NCBI GenBank assembly: GCA_947650285.1
Contig: CANTFL010000679.1
Coordinates: 1-64,000, forward strand
Origin: Hyaloperonospora brassicae
Lineage: Eukaryota; Oomycota; Peronosporomycetes; Peronosporales; Peronosporaceae
Reading direction: 5' to 3'
DNA length: 64,000 nt
Position 1 is the first letter of the stretch. Each line of letters opens with the position of its first letter. The position numbers were made by a program, and so were the translations under genes. The notes beneath the pieces were generated by a model. The model was not told where the DNA came from. It saw only the letters and a list, made by a program, of their open reading frames with translations, and did no database searches. Shown here piece by piece: positions 1-10,155 of the stretch.

Positions 1-507
1 CAGCCGTCTAGCTACGGATCGACTTGTGCGAAGAAAACTTCGCCGGTGAGAGCGCGTCGCGCACAAGTAAGGCGCCAGAGGTCTCACCTGAAGATTGGTG
101 ATGACGGCGCAAATGCTGGCGACTAAGAGTGAAGCGAAAGATCGAAGACGCGATGGTGGTTGGCTTTGCGAGTGCTACGGAATGCAGAGGAGTTGGTGAC
201 GAAAGACTATGTTGGAGGAAGATCGAAGAAGAAGGAGTCTCTGATCAAGGTGACCAAGTTTTGTGCGTGTTACGAAAGGTCCGCACGCAAGGGAGTCACA
301 AGGACGCGCAAGACCACAAGACACGACCAAGAAACTAGCTCTGAAAATCGGCAGACCCAGGGAAGCGCAAGAGTCGCTGGACCACAAGGCCCCAGAAGAT
401 CGTCAAGAGCTCTCGCGAAAGGAGACTCTTTGTCAGAAGAGTGGTAGGTCAAGGTTGCCGAAGGTTATCGACAGAGAGGCTGACAGCTCGGCCGTCGAAG
501 GGGAGTG
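1..507 (+). other. Unclassified segment ending in a polypurine tract
   Basis: No convincing protein is seen; open stretches run on several frames with basic, low-complexity translations. The segment ends in a purine-rich run (gaaggggag) directly followed by TGTTGGAAG, which is the usual polypurine-tract/LTR junction of oomycete LTR retrotransposons. It may therefore be the 3' internal end of an LTR element on the + strand. This is inference from the junction only. Confidence 0.3.
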
Positions 508-635
508 TTGGAAGTGGAGATGTCATAGCGGACACTAGTCGTAGAGCGCAGGATAGAGCAAGATCTCACTACTAGACTGATTAAGCCACTGACGAGGCCC
601 CCGGCGGGGGCCGAAACGCGTCTGGCGCGCGTGGT
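508..635 (+). repeat. Possible Copia-type LTR
   Basis: It begins with TGTTGGAAGTGG just after the polypurine run and lies upstream of the Copia gag-pol remnant. A weak primer-binding-site-like word (tggtattatagaag, compared with the common Copia TGGTATCAGAGC) starts near 631, which would set the right edge. No second copy of this sequence occurs in the window, so LTR identity is not proven; it could also be a truncated 3' LTR of an element that lies to the left. Confidence 0.35.
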
Positions 636-839
636 ATTATAGAAGCCATAAACCATACTTTCTCCTATTTCCTACAGATACTCGCAGGTCTCGCCGATCT
701 GACCAACCGCATGGCTAAGATGAATTTTTCTCACCGCAAGCGTGATGATTAAGTGAAAATGATGAATGATGTCGAAAGCGGATGTTTCGCGTCAGCGCTT
801 GGTGCAAACGCGTATACAAAGCCAATGACCAAAATTCGG

Positions 840-3760
840 ATACTTGCCGAAACCTGCCCATGCTCGACGACCAGCGGCAGCACCAGTACCCTCAGGGCGA
901 CCTCCTACGACAACAGCTCTCTGCACAACACCGAATGCTATCCGGCGGAAGCCATCATTTAGTAAGTTAGACGAAAATGAGATTTACAAGGGACTGAAGT
1001 CTGGATTTTGGATCAGGGTCGGATGTTCTTGCGTGCCGAAAATCTGGCTGATTCCTCGTGCGGCCTCACTTGAAGTGAGAACGTCAAGGTCGACTTGCTT
1101 GGCCACCTGCTCAGTGGAACGGCTGACCGATACTACGACAAGCAGTTAGAAACGTGTCGAATCAGAGGCCGACACTGGAATGTGTCATATGTCAGCTGCT
1201 TGCAACGTTCAAGACTATTACCACGGCTAGCCAGGCAATGAAGCTCTTTACGTAGAAGAAAGATGCCAAGCGCACATGGGCAGAGTACTACCTTTACAAG
1301 GTTGCGGTAAGCGACGAGCGTGGAGGTGCCTACTCGCTTATATTGGATAACGTCGTGCACGACGCGTCGCCTGCGCTAATACGCGTCATGCGGGCCAAGC
1401 ACGATCCGACGCGTGTCGACTTTTTACGACATGCAGAAGAACTAGAGAAATTTGCCTAGTCAATCTAGCTCGGAGGTGTGCGATTGAACGCGAAGTCGTC
1501 GCTGCCGCTGCCGACAATAAGCGAATAAAAACCTGAGTCTGCTACGCAAGCGGCTAAGCGGTTCGCGTACAAGCCGGACCGTCGATCGAAGAGATAGAGC
1601 AGAAGCCAAATTTCGAAGAGAGATAGCGCAGACGGCGGTATGGTGCTCTCACTGAGCGAATATAAGATGAAGAAGCAATCCAAGCAACCCAATCGCAGCT
1701 AGAAGCGCAAGCAAGAGATGGTATTTCAGTCAGAGACTCGGCTGATTATGATGGAAGCGACTTGATTCTTTACAGCAGGGCAAGTTGACAGTTCTGAATG
1801 ACAAAAAATTGCTCAACGACTCGACTAACTGCATTCGAGATACCGCTGTAGCTGGTGATAAGTTCCTGTGTCCGATGCGAGTTGGCATCGTGCGTATCGA
1901 AGCGATAGCAAAATGTGTTAGAGCACCATCGTGATTACGCATTTTTATCTTGCACGGATACGGGAGAAGAACATTGTTCGTGCGGCGAGCTAGAAAGACT
2001 GGGATTTGCTATTTTGTACGATATGAAGAGGTGCGCGCTCGTTCGGCGTAGCGATGGTGCCGTCGCCTTCGACGTTGTGATGGAAAAGTTACGCTCCGTA
2101 ACTTAAATTTTAGCGAAATAGAAGAGACAAGGTGTAGACGCCTCCATCACTTGCTTTCGTATTAGGGTGAACGCAGATGTTGCGAATTATGTGCAAGAAG
2201 TCACGTTGTAACAAAGTCATCAGCAACATGGTAATCTGGCGTTTGGCACCATTTTGCGCATGGCTTGGGACTCAGACTCTGGGATAAGACTGACGAGAAA
2301 CAAGCGCATGGCATTTGTATCGTGCATGAAGAAAAAGAAAAAGCGCAACTTCCAAAACCAGGAAGTCGGTTACACTAACGCACCTTTCGATGGAGCAGGC
2401 GGAGTCATCTGTACGGATTTGATAGGCCCGATGACGATCCATTAAATAGAATCGAAAACCAATACTTCATAAATTTTGTCCACCACAAGTTGGGTTTCTG
2501 TCTGGGTTTCTCTCGATCGGACTAATAAAGTTCGGCCAAACAATTTGAGTAATTTCTAGATTGTTCGAGAAGCTGTTCAACTGCCGGCTTCACATTATAA
2601 AACTGACTACGGTGGGACATTAACCAACGTTGATCTTTTCTGCCAGCAGACGGGGTTGGCAAGGCAACTATTAGTAGCAGAAACCAGGCTTTAAACGGAA
2701 ATTCAGAGCGGATGCACAGGATGGTACTTAATATGGCGAGGAGTATGTCTTCGAGAACGGACAAACTGCAGTTATGGGGAGATGCAGTACAGTACGCTTC
2801 GTATGTACTTTACTGCAGCCGTATGCGTGAAAAAATGTAGCGAGCGTAGCCGCTTTAAGTATCGACATTAATTGTGCTAGTTCTGCGCAAGATTGTCCTA
2901 TTCGGTTCTACATGTAGCGCGTATCGGTATCCAATCAAAAATATGGTGCAACAATGCGCGCAGATTGATACAACCGTCGGAACAAGCATATAAACTAAAG
3001 ACTATGGGTTTATATGCGCAAGGAGATCAAGGAGTTCGTAATACAGTACGTTCAGAACATCTACACGCTGTCCAAAGTACAAAATGCGCAGATCTAGCGA
3101 GAAATGTTCGATGAGGAAAAGTTTTTTGCGGCGCCTGACGCAAAGACAGCTACCACAACTAACGCAAGCGGTGTCACTAACATTTGGGCTCAGAAGAAGA
3201 GCTAGGAGATGTGGAAACGGAATGCGCATGGCACGCGCGGTCCGTCGAATCGTGCGCAGGCAGTATCACTTCGAGAGGAGTCAAGATCGAGCGGCGGCGT
3301 CGTGAATGCTTCTGTCGATTCGGAGTTATTTAGCTACAGTGAAGCCATGCGTAACAACGATCTTGACGGATGGTTCAGGGCCATGGAAGAACAATTTAAG
3401 GTACTACAACAGAATCGAGTATAACAGATGGTTCAGCGTGTGCCTGGCCTAATTGCCTTGCAATATAAGTGTCGATTCAAGACCAAGACTGACGCGCAGA
3501 GCAAGGTCGCACGACAGAAGGCGCGTCTCGTTTCTTGCGGCAAAGAGCAAGTACTGGAAGAGCAATAACAGCTTCACATTTTTCCGCATTCATGGACCTG
3601 TCTATAGCAAAGATCGTACTGGCGCTTGCTGCTACGTGAGAGAGATTGCCAAGCACGTAAACGCCCTAACGCGCATGTGGTGTACGAATTTCCAAACGTG
3701 ATATTCCTTACTAAAGACTTGAATATAGGAGTGGTGAAACCGACAAGAGCAGCCGGAGCA
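840..3760 (+). pseudogene. Decayed Ty1/Copia gag-pol polyprotein
   Basis: Successive frames on the + strand follow the order of an oomycete Copia polyprotein. Gag-like text lies near 1280-1450 (AEYYLYKVAVSDERGG, then LRHAEELEKFA). The region before integrase lies at 1960-2100 (CGELERLGFAILYD, RRSDGAVAFDV). The integrase entry lies at 2254-2445 (DSGIRLT, then GGVICTDLIGPMT), with a later trace near 2600-2650 (DYGGTLTNVDLFC). The RT entry lies at 3320-3570 (EAMRNNDLDGWFRAMEEQFK, KTKTDAQSKVARQKARLVSC) and at 3592-3636 (MDLSIAKIVLALAAT followed by TGA where Trp is expected). Stops and frameshifts are frequent throughout, and RT palm motifs and RNase H are not seen, so the copy is dead and probably 3'-truncated. 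Family recognition is from memory of Copia proteins. Confidence 0.85.
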
Positions 3761-3780
3761 CATCGAAGTCGACGTATCAA

Positions 3781-3897
3781 GACTCAACGAGGGAAGCCAA
3801 GACTTGACGAGGGAAGCCAAGACTTGACTAGACAAGATTCGACGGACTAAGACTTGAAGGGCCGAGACTAGACGAGCCAAGCCTCGACGAGAGAGCA
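3781..3897 (+). repeat. 20-bp tandem repeat
   Basis: Two nearly identical 20-bp units, gactcaacgagggaagccaa and gacttgacgagggaagccaa, at 3781-3820 are followed by about four more degenerate units built on the words gacttgac, gacgag and gccaag. The array sits just past the point where Copia coding similarity is lost. Confidence 0.75.
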
Positions 3898-4080
3898 AGA
3901 TGATTAATTGTTTATCCCACTCGGCATTAGTATATGACTACGAGGATGGATTAAGGATACCATTCAAGAGTCCGTTTGCAATGAGGAAGAGAACAAGAGA
4001 TATCCTATATAGATCAGAATTATCCAAGTCCAAGACACGTGTAAACCTTTAGGTCCTGCGTGGGCTGTATTATCCCTGCT

Positions 4081-4350
4081 CTCGAGCCTCGAGGATCATA
4101 GCTTGTAGAGGGCTCGATTGAAAGCGCCAAGAGTTAAGTTGACCCGGGAGGCATTGCTCGCTTACAGCGAGATACAAGTCTCGTCGCACGGCGACCCGGT
4201 GGCCAGATAGAAGATACTGCTTTATGACTCGTTGAACGGCGAGCCAGTGACCCAATAGACGGCACTGTTTAAATACTCGTCAAGTGACGATCCAGTGGAT
4301 CTTCAACTAGGACACCGTTAGTCTTCTAGTCGGGCGTGTGATGCGCCCGG
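4081..4350 (+). repeat. ~48-bp tandem repeat with one hairpin per unit
   Basis: Units begin ctcgtcgc (4180), ctcgttga (4228), ctcgtcaa (4276) and ctagtcgg (4326), a period of 48-50 bp, sharing the words gaYcc(a/g)gtg and, in the first two, ccaatagacggcactg-like tails. Each unit starts with a short inverted repeat: GTCGC/GCGAC (4183/4191), CTCG/CGAG (4228/4240), TCGTCA/TGACGA (4277/4285), CGGGCG/CGCCCG (4331/4344). Another perfect stem, CTCGCT-tac-AGCGAG, precedes them at 4157-4171, and CTCGAG occurs twice at 4081-4093. Stem sequences differ between units while pairing is kept. Confidence 0.7.
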
Positions 4351-5180
4351 TGACCTGTAAAAGCGTGAAAACTTTGGCGTCTACCCATTGATACGAGGTC
4401 ACAGGAATAGAGGAACGGAAATTGCTGACCTCAGGCAGTCTTTTTTAAATGAATGTAAGTGTTTAAACGTATTCATCTAGGCGAGAGCCACAACTAAACT
4501 CCAAGGGGCGAGCCTCAAACGAGAGGTTGACCCGACGTACTAGCCCAACTACGCCGACTTGGTCGGTAATTGTAGGATTTTTACGTTGAAATTGTAATGC
4601 CACAGATCTGACTAACTGCTATACCAAAAGTTCCACTAATTTATTTATTGAGCAGCAGAAATTATCTGTCAATTACCCTAATAAAACAGTATTATATGGT
4701 AAGTGTGGCATTAATTGAGGTTACGAAAACCACATGGAATGAAGATGGACCTCAATAACTTGCTCAATAGGTTGCATTAAGCAACCAAACACTCTCTTAT
4801 TTAGGCTTAAATCAAAACTTGTTGCTGAAGGCGACAAAATGAACCGATATGACAGCCGCAAGCTTCGAGGAGTTTGTTTTGAAAATTGCATTACATCCTT
4901 GTTTTTGAGGTCGACGAGTATTGCTTGGAGGGGTGAACGACCAGCAAGCACCTTGAATTTGTGCAAGCGACGCACATTGTAGACATCTTATGATGTCGCA
5001 TGAAGTTCAGTGTAATGTTGTTTTATAGAGTTTATAATGCGTCTTGATTCATGCCTTCTCGCCTAGAAGCCATAACATTTGCCTTTTCTCTTGGCGATAG
5101 GTGTTTACCCTTCGGATGAGCCAAAGGGTGGTCGAAATCTTAGTGTATTAGAATGGCTTAAACGACTGAGACCTTTCACT
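4351..5180. other. Unassigned segment with one unrecognised - strand ORF
   Basis: A - strand ORF at 4721-4975 (84 codons; RRLHKFKVLAGRSPLQAIL near its start) is the only open stretch of note. I do not recognise the family. Its context between repeats suggests transposon-derived sequence, possibly an N-terminal part of a DNA transposase, but no motif supports this. Confidence 0.3.
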
Positions 5181-6845
5181 TGGATTGTTTAATTTCAATC
5201 TTGCTAAATAGAAATAGGAACGGACATTCTGCTCTGCGGCTGGCGGACATGCGCATGCGGACACAATTATTGTCTCTTAACGCGGCTCCAGCCTGTGAAC
5301 ATGCGAGGGCTTAGAACCTTACGTCTCCGTCCTTACGGTCTACAAAATTACGCGTACTGCGTAGTCTTGTTCGAGACCGTGCTCATATATTGTCTTTTTC
5401 GTTTCAGCCAGTGTGCCATATACGTACTCATCTGGAGGCGCGAAAGTGTTCATTGTCGCAAAGTTGTACATGTATGTATGATTGACAGATAAGAAAGAGT
5501 TTGTCATATAGATACATTGCAGAGAGCAGACGTGATATAGGTCGTTTCTCAGTCGAATATAGAAATTATTTACCTTAAAATTAGCTAATCTAGTAGCGTT
5601 ATATCAATCTAAGATGATATTAACAAAAAATTAGGAGAAGATTAACGGTTCGCATTTTTTTGTACAATTTATTTAAAGCTCGCTATAAAAAAACGACCCC
5701 TTAGAATTTATATGCGCTATCAAACAACCACGCTGCACCGTGTAATAAACTAATTTATTCGCAGCTGGCCGACAATAGACTTAAGATATAAGTCAGTGTA
5801 CCATATTTAGTACGTTAGTTATAGCCCAGGACTATCGATTGCCGCCATTTTTGGCTTTATGTTGGCTTGTACTCCTCCCAGATTCACATGCAGCTACCAG
5901 CTGACGGTCAACGCTTTGCATCTGATTATTGAAAAGAGATTATACACTTAAGTAAACGCCGCTCAAGGATCTGCATACATTGATAAAGCCTGGGCTATAA
6001 CATTTCTTTCCGATGTCCGAACCACGGCATCTTCTTTAGATTACAAAGGTGTCATTATCCGCGTATATCAACTCGCTCTAATGCCCACCACTCGACACAC
6101 ATACGCACATCCTAAAATTACATAATAGCTTCCATAATTCACGAATAAAAGAACGAACGAAGGAAATATTTCGCAATAGAAGGTTCACTAGTACAATATA
6201 AGGCATACATTAGACTTGCGTCAGCAAAAAACTTAACGCGAAATCTCGAGATGACACGCACACCTTGGCCTATGTTTTGTCTAAAGTGAAGAGGTCTCAA
6301 ACGCTTCGGCTCTCGAATTTTTTTTACATTTGCATCGTAGCATTGATGAGTGAAATTCGGTGTCTACGCGGAATCTGAGGAAGCTAAATTCTAGTTTCAG
6401 GGCTTCCTATATCCGTAAAATGTCCCTAGCGTTAGAAGCAACCATATATTTACAGCAGCCTTAAGACGCAACAGTATACAGAAACATTGAGAACATATCG
6501 CATCAGGGCACAGTAATTGTCTACGCGTTGATAGTCAGGTAATATTAAAGCCTTATAAGACCGGACCAGTGCATTTTAGCTCCTTATACAGACAACAGAG
6601 ATGGCTGGTGCGGTAGAGTAATTGGTTAAAGTCGTAGAAATACGCTATAAACTTACAAGCACAACAATCGACGAGATCATTCGTCAAAACGAGCTATAAA
6701 AACCGAATAATTACATCCGCGTTGATCATTTATAGTATTATTTGCGGTTTTTGCCTATTCTTTAGCTTGCAGCCAGATTGTTTATTGATTTGTCCTGTAG
6801 AAGAAGCCTATAAACCTATCATCTTTTTACATACACCAAAGGGTT
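5181..6845. other. AT-rich intergenic sequence, nothing recognised
   Basis: No ORF above 65 codons with recognisable content, no tandem array and no structural RNA signature seen. One short + strand ORF at 5295-5492 is hydrophobic but has no supporting context. Confidence 0.5.
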
Positions 6846-6849
6846 TAAT

Positions 6850-7065
6850 GTGAATCATCACGCAATTTTACAATTACTTGGCGCAGTATACGCCCAAATA
6901 GAAGTATCACGGTGCCCTCGGCTGGGTACCACCCACTCGTCACTCGAAAACGTCTATCGATAACGGGCCTTTTACTGAGGCCTACCGGCTCGTCATCGCC
7001 AACGCTGTTTCTTTTGCTGGTAGCGAGCGTACCCGAGTCGGGCTATCAGGTGTACCTTTATATAA
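6850..7065 (-). repeat. Fragment of the same Gypsy LTR family found at 34.7 and 50.1 kb
   Basis: The words gcgcagtatacgccc, taccggctcgtc and ctggtagcgagc occur here in the same order and spacing as in the LTRs at about 35.0 and 50.4 kb (gcgcagtRtacgcccga, taccggctcgtcgacga, ctagtagcgagc). It is an isolated internal LTR piece of about 200 bp; neither LTR end is visible. The strand is set by analogy with the full element. Confidence 0.7.
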
Positions 7066-9500
7066 GCAGATAAAATTTGTACAGTAAAGATATGGAGAAA
7101 GCTGAATTGAACTTAGGAAAAACCGAAACTTTGATTTAATTATCGATTGCACGCAGGCACTACTTTGCCCACTGTGCAATTTTACCTTACAAGTGTGGAG
7201 TATGTATACACACATAGAACACATATTGTAACTCAGCGACGATGTTCGACGATTGTCGCGGTCTTTGTCATGCATTTTTCACATTTAATTATAGGTTTGA
7301 ATGCGTCCTTATTGCGCAATTTCAACGCGATAATAGAATTGTGAGGAGCATAGTGGCTGCAAATCCAAAAACACACAAATTTCACATATATCACTAAATA
7401 AAAGTTCTGGTAACAAGACAATTTATTCTCCTGTCTATCAGCTTTCTAAATGACAATTACTAAACTTTGCGTCAGATATTTGCCAATTTACAGTTTCGTA
7501 CTGACCAGCCCACATTGTGTGCATGATTCTTTTACCCTTTACAAGCAAAAGACTCGATAAATCTTCAGTCTTGTAAATGCATATTGAACAAATTGCTACA
7601 CCTATGAATGAAATGCCTTGTTTCAGACGCATTTCTTCCTACCAATGTTGACAGTTAAGTGCTTTTTAGTAAACACTACTGTTTTGCATCTTAAAATTTC
7701 TCTTAGCACGCGGCTAAATGTGGCGCGTAAGTTGGTGATGCAGCACTATATTTCTCCGCACTTTGCTTGCACGTGATTGTACCGGTGTGATGTATTCAGG
7801 AGCTGACCGGTGTGTCTTTCTTGTTGCGGTCGAAACAGTTAGCATCAGTCTACTTAAAGTACAATTCGCTACCTCTTGAGAAGACCAACGGTGAGGTGTT
7901 TTTTCAGTGAGTATGCATTACTTCACGACAGTCCTCGCCAAAGGCGTTATATAGTCCGTATTTACGGGAGCAGAAGGAGGAGGAAGATGTCGCCATTGCA
8001 ATTTTCCTACTGCGATTTGCATTCGGCGCAGCCTCAGAACGCACAAGCGGTCCCGCCAAATAATTAATACGGCTGACACCACCCCCAGACAACTATTCTC
8101 GCCTCACCAACCGTAAACTTTCGATCTAAGATCGCGCAAGTAGTTCAAAGAGAGGAAAGAATAGCTCTTTGACATTAACAACCGGATACGGCTCTCTCTG
8201 TAGGTGTCTAGACGGTCAATGCAACGGACCACGGATCAGTTATTAAATATAAGTTGTCCAGCTCTCGAGTCAGAGTGGGACGTTTTAAGATCGTAAGGTC
8301 TATTTGTTTGCATGAAGAAAGCGCTTCGACCCAGTAAGTCAGATAAGTGAATGGAACCGAAAACGTTAGGCTTGTAAACAACCAGCCTTTGGAGCAAAAT
8401 CAATCAACGAAAGCAATAGCGCCAAGTGCTTTGAGCACGCCTTATAAGGCACCTGACCCCCTTACCACTCAACACGCGTGGTGAATATGTAACATCAGGT
8501 AATACTACGGTGATAACCCTACCGGAGGAACTCAACGTCTGTTTTCTCGACCTGGTACAGGACAATCACTGTATGTATTTGCTCGTATAGCTGAGGCGCG
8601 TCAGACCGAATCTCGTTCTTCGCACACCCTCGTTTACGTACCTCGTACATCTTACTGGTCCATGTACTTGACTGTAAGCGGCACGGTACCTAAACACCGG
8701 TAATGCGATGGCTAATGTGCGACGCTATCGTTGCAGTTGTATCATCTAATGTGCACTATTGTTTTGTTTGCACTGATGCTAATGTAGCGCAATTTACACG
8801 AACACCAGTGCAGACGTGTGCTCTGCAACTTCACGTACACATGAGGTGTAATAGTTGGGCGTCAATGAATCGAATGAGTGCCCCAAACTCAACGTGAACG
8901 AGTAATATGCAGAGAATAGAGTCCGACTTTTCGATATACCAATCATCAACTGTGAGTTAACATTCCCGAGCTACGTACGTATATATGCCAACTACTTGCC
9001 GACCACTAATTGTACGCGTCTCTTTCGGGCACATGGACTAGTTGCGAACATCGTAGCGTATACACCTATCCACGTAATGAGTGTCGTCAACTGCGGCTGA
9101 ATATTGATCTTGAACAAAAGAGTATCTGGAAAATTGGTCCGAGCAATGTAGTTGAATTGTGCTCGCCAGGACTATTTTATATTGGACACGTATACCAGTG
9201 TCAATGTGATGTAACGGGTCCACCCCGTGACCGTCGGTCTTTGTACGTGCATGTGTATTTCAGACGGCATTAGTACTGCATCAGTGTATAATTTGAATGC
9301 TACTCCTTCCACGTAGTTTCTTTCATTATCGGGTATTCAAACTTTCGCCACTCTCGCAGCTTTTCAGTCGTCTCATTAGCTCAAGCAGTACGGCACAGTT
9401 TCAGTTGATGATACTTCGGCCGTTGTTGCAATGCGGAGGATACGCAATGTCGACAAGAATCGTGTGTTAGTTTACGTGTACTTTTCCTCCTTTTCTTTGC
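7066..9500. other. Intergenic sequence without recognised genes
   Basis: Several 60-90 codon ORFs occur (for example 9010-9273 on +, and a pair on opposite strands at about 7.9-8.1 kb). None carries a signal peptide, known motif or conserved-looking composition, and overlapping open frames on both strands argue against coding. Confidence 0.45.
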
Positions 9501-10155
9501 TGCTGAAACACAATTGCGTCAGCTGCTATCCAATGGCCCTTTCGGTCTGTCGTCGGCAAGACCAACTCGCTGTTTCAAACTGACGCACAACCATTTCTTA
9601 CGACGCCGCACTCGAAGGTGCGACGAGCGAAAAACGACCGAGTGCACCAGGGGGTCTCTCTTTTTTCAGTCTCGCAGCTGTTTTGCTGACTTTATTTTGG
9701 TTGAAATGTTACACTTGCGGAATATATGGACCCGAGCTATCGGATGTCCCGATCGTAGATCTGCTCGAAAGTCATACGTGCCCTCGAGTCTACGCAATAG
9801 ACGACGTCCAAAGCCTACGCGACCCAAAACAGCTGCTCTTGTCCGCCTGTTCGATGCGTCGAGTACCGTGTTTACCACAGTCCGCTTCTTCGTGCTGTCG
9901 AAGTAGCCTGGTTTCTGTCCCCCGTCGGTCTCAGACGCAACCAAGCGAAGACCCACAAAGTCAAACAGAGACCACAACGCCCGAGTTACACACGCAGCAG
10001 CTTATCCACATGGTGCGGGCATTTTACTGGGGCGCAGCGTCGAGTGCAAAAGGACTTCGAACGAGCGCAGTTGGTTCGTCCACGCTCAATCAACAATTTG
10101 GAATTCGCGGTCTGGCTCGACAAGTCTACTACTAGACCTGTCGTTTGTCTGCGAG
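9501..10155. other. Upstream region of the repeat secreted protein gene
   Basis: The stretch is GC-richer than the flanks, so open frames run on both strands (+ 9514-9906 and 9683-10135, - 9666-9977) without recognisable content. It probably holds the promoter and 5' leader of the gene starting at 10156. I did not find a clear oomycete initiator (GCTCATT-type) motif. Confidence 0.4.

Noticed and set aside
60..63. RXLR motif in the repeat secreted protein (NKLR at residues 60-63)
   Set aside because: Lacks the first Arg and any following EER; overlaps the tribasic run LRKKR, which explains it better. The numbers given are residue positions, not bases.
4081..4350. CRISPR-like array
   Set aside because: Units are contiguous, diverged and carry no conserved repeat/unique spacer alternation; the sequence is eukaryotic.
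9683..10135. 150-codon + strand ORF upstream of the repeat protein
   Set aside because: It would start at TTG, has no recognisable domain, and overlaps open frames on both strands in a GC-richer patch; more likely promoter and leader.
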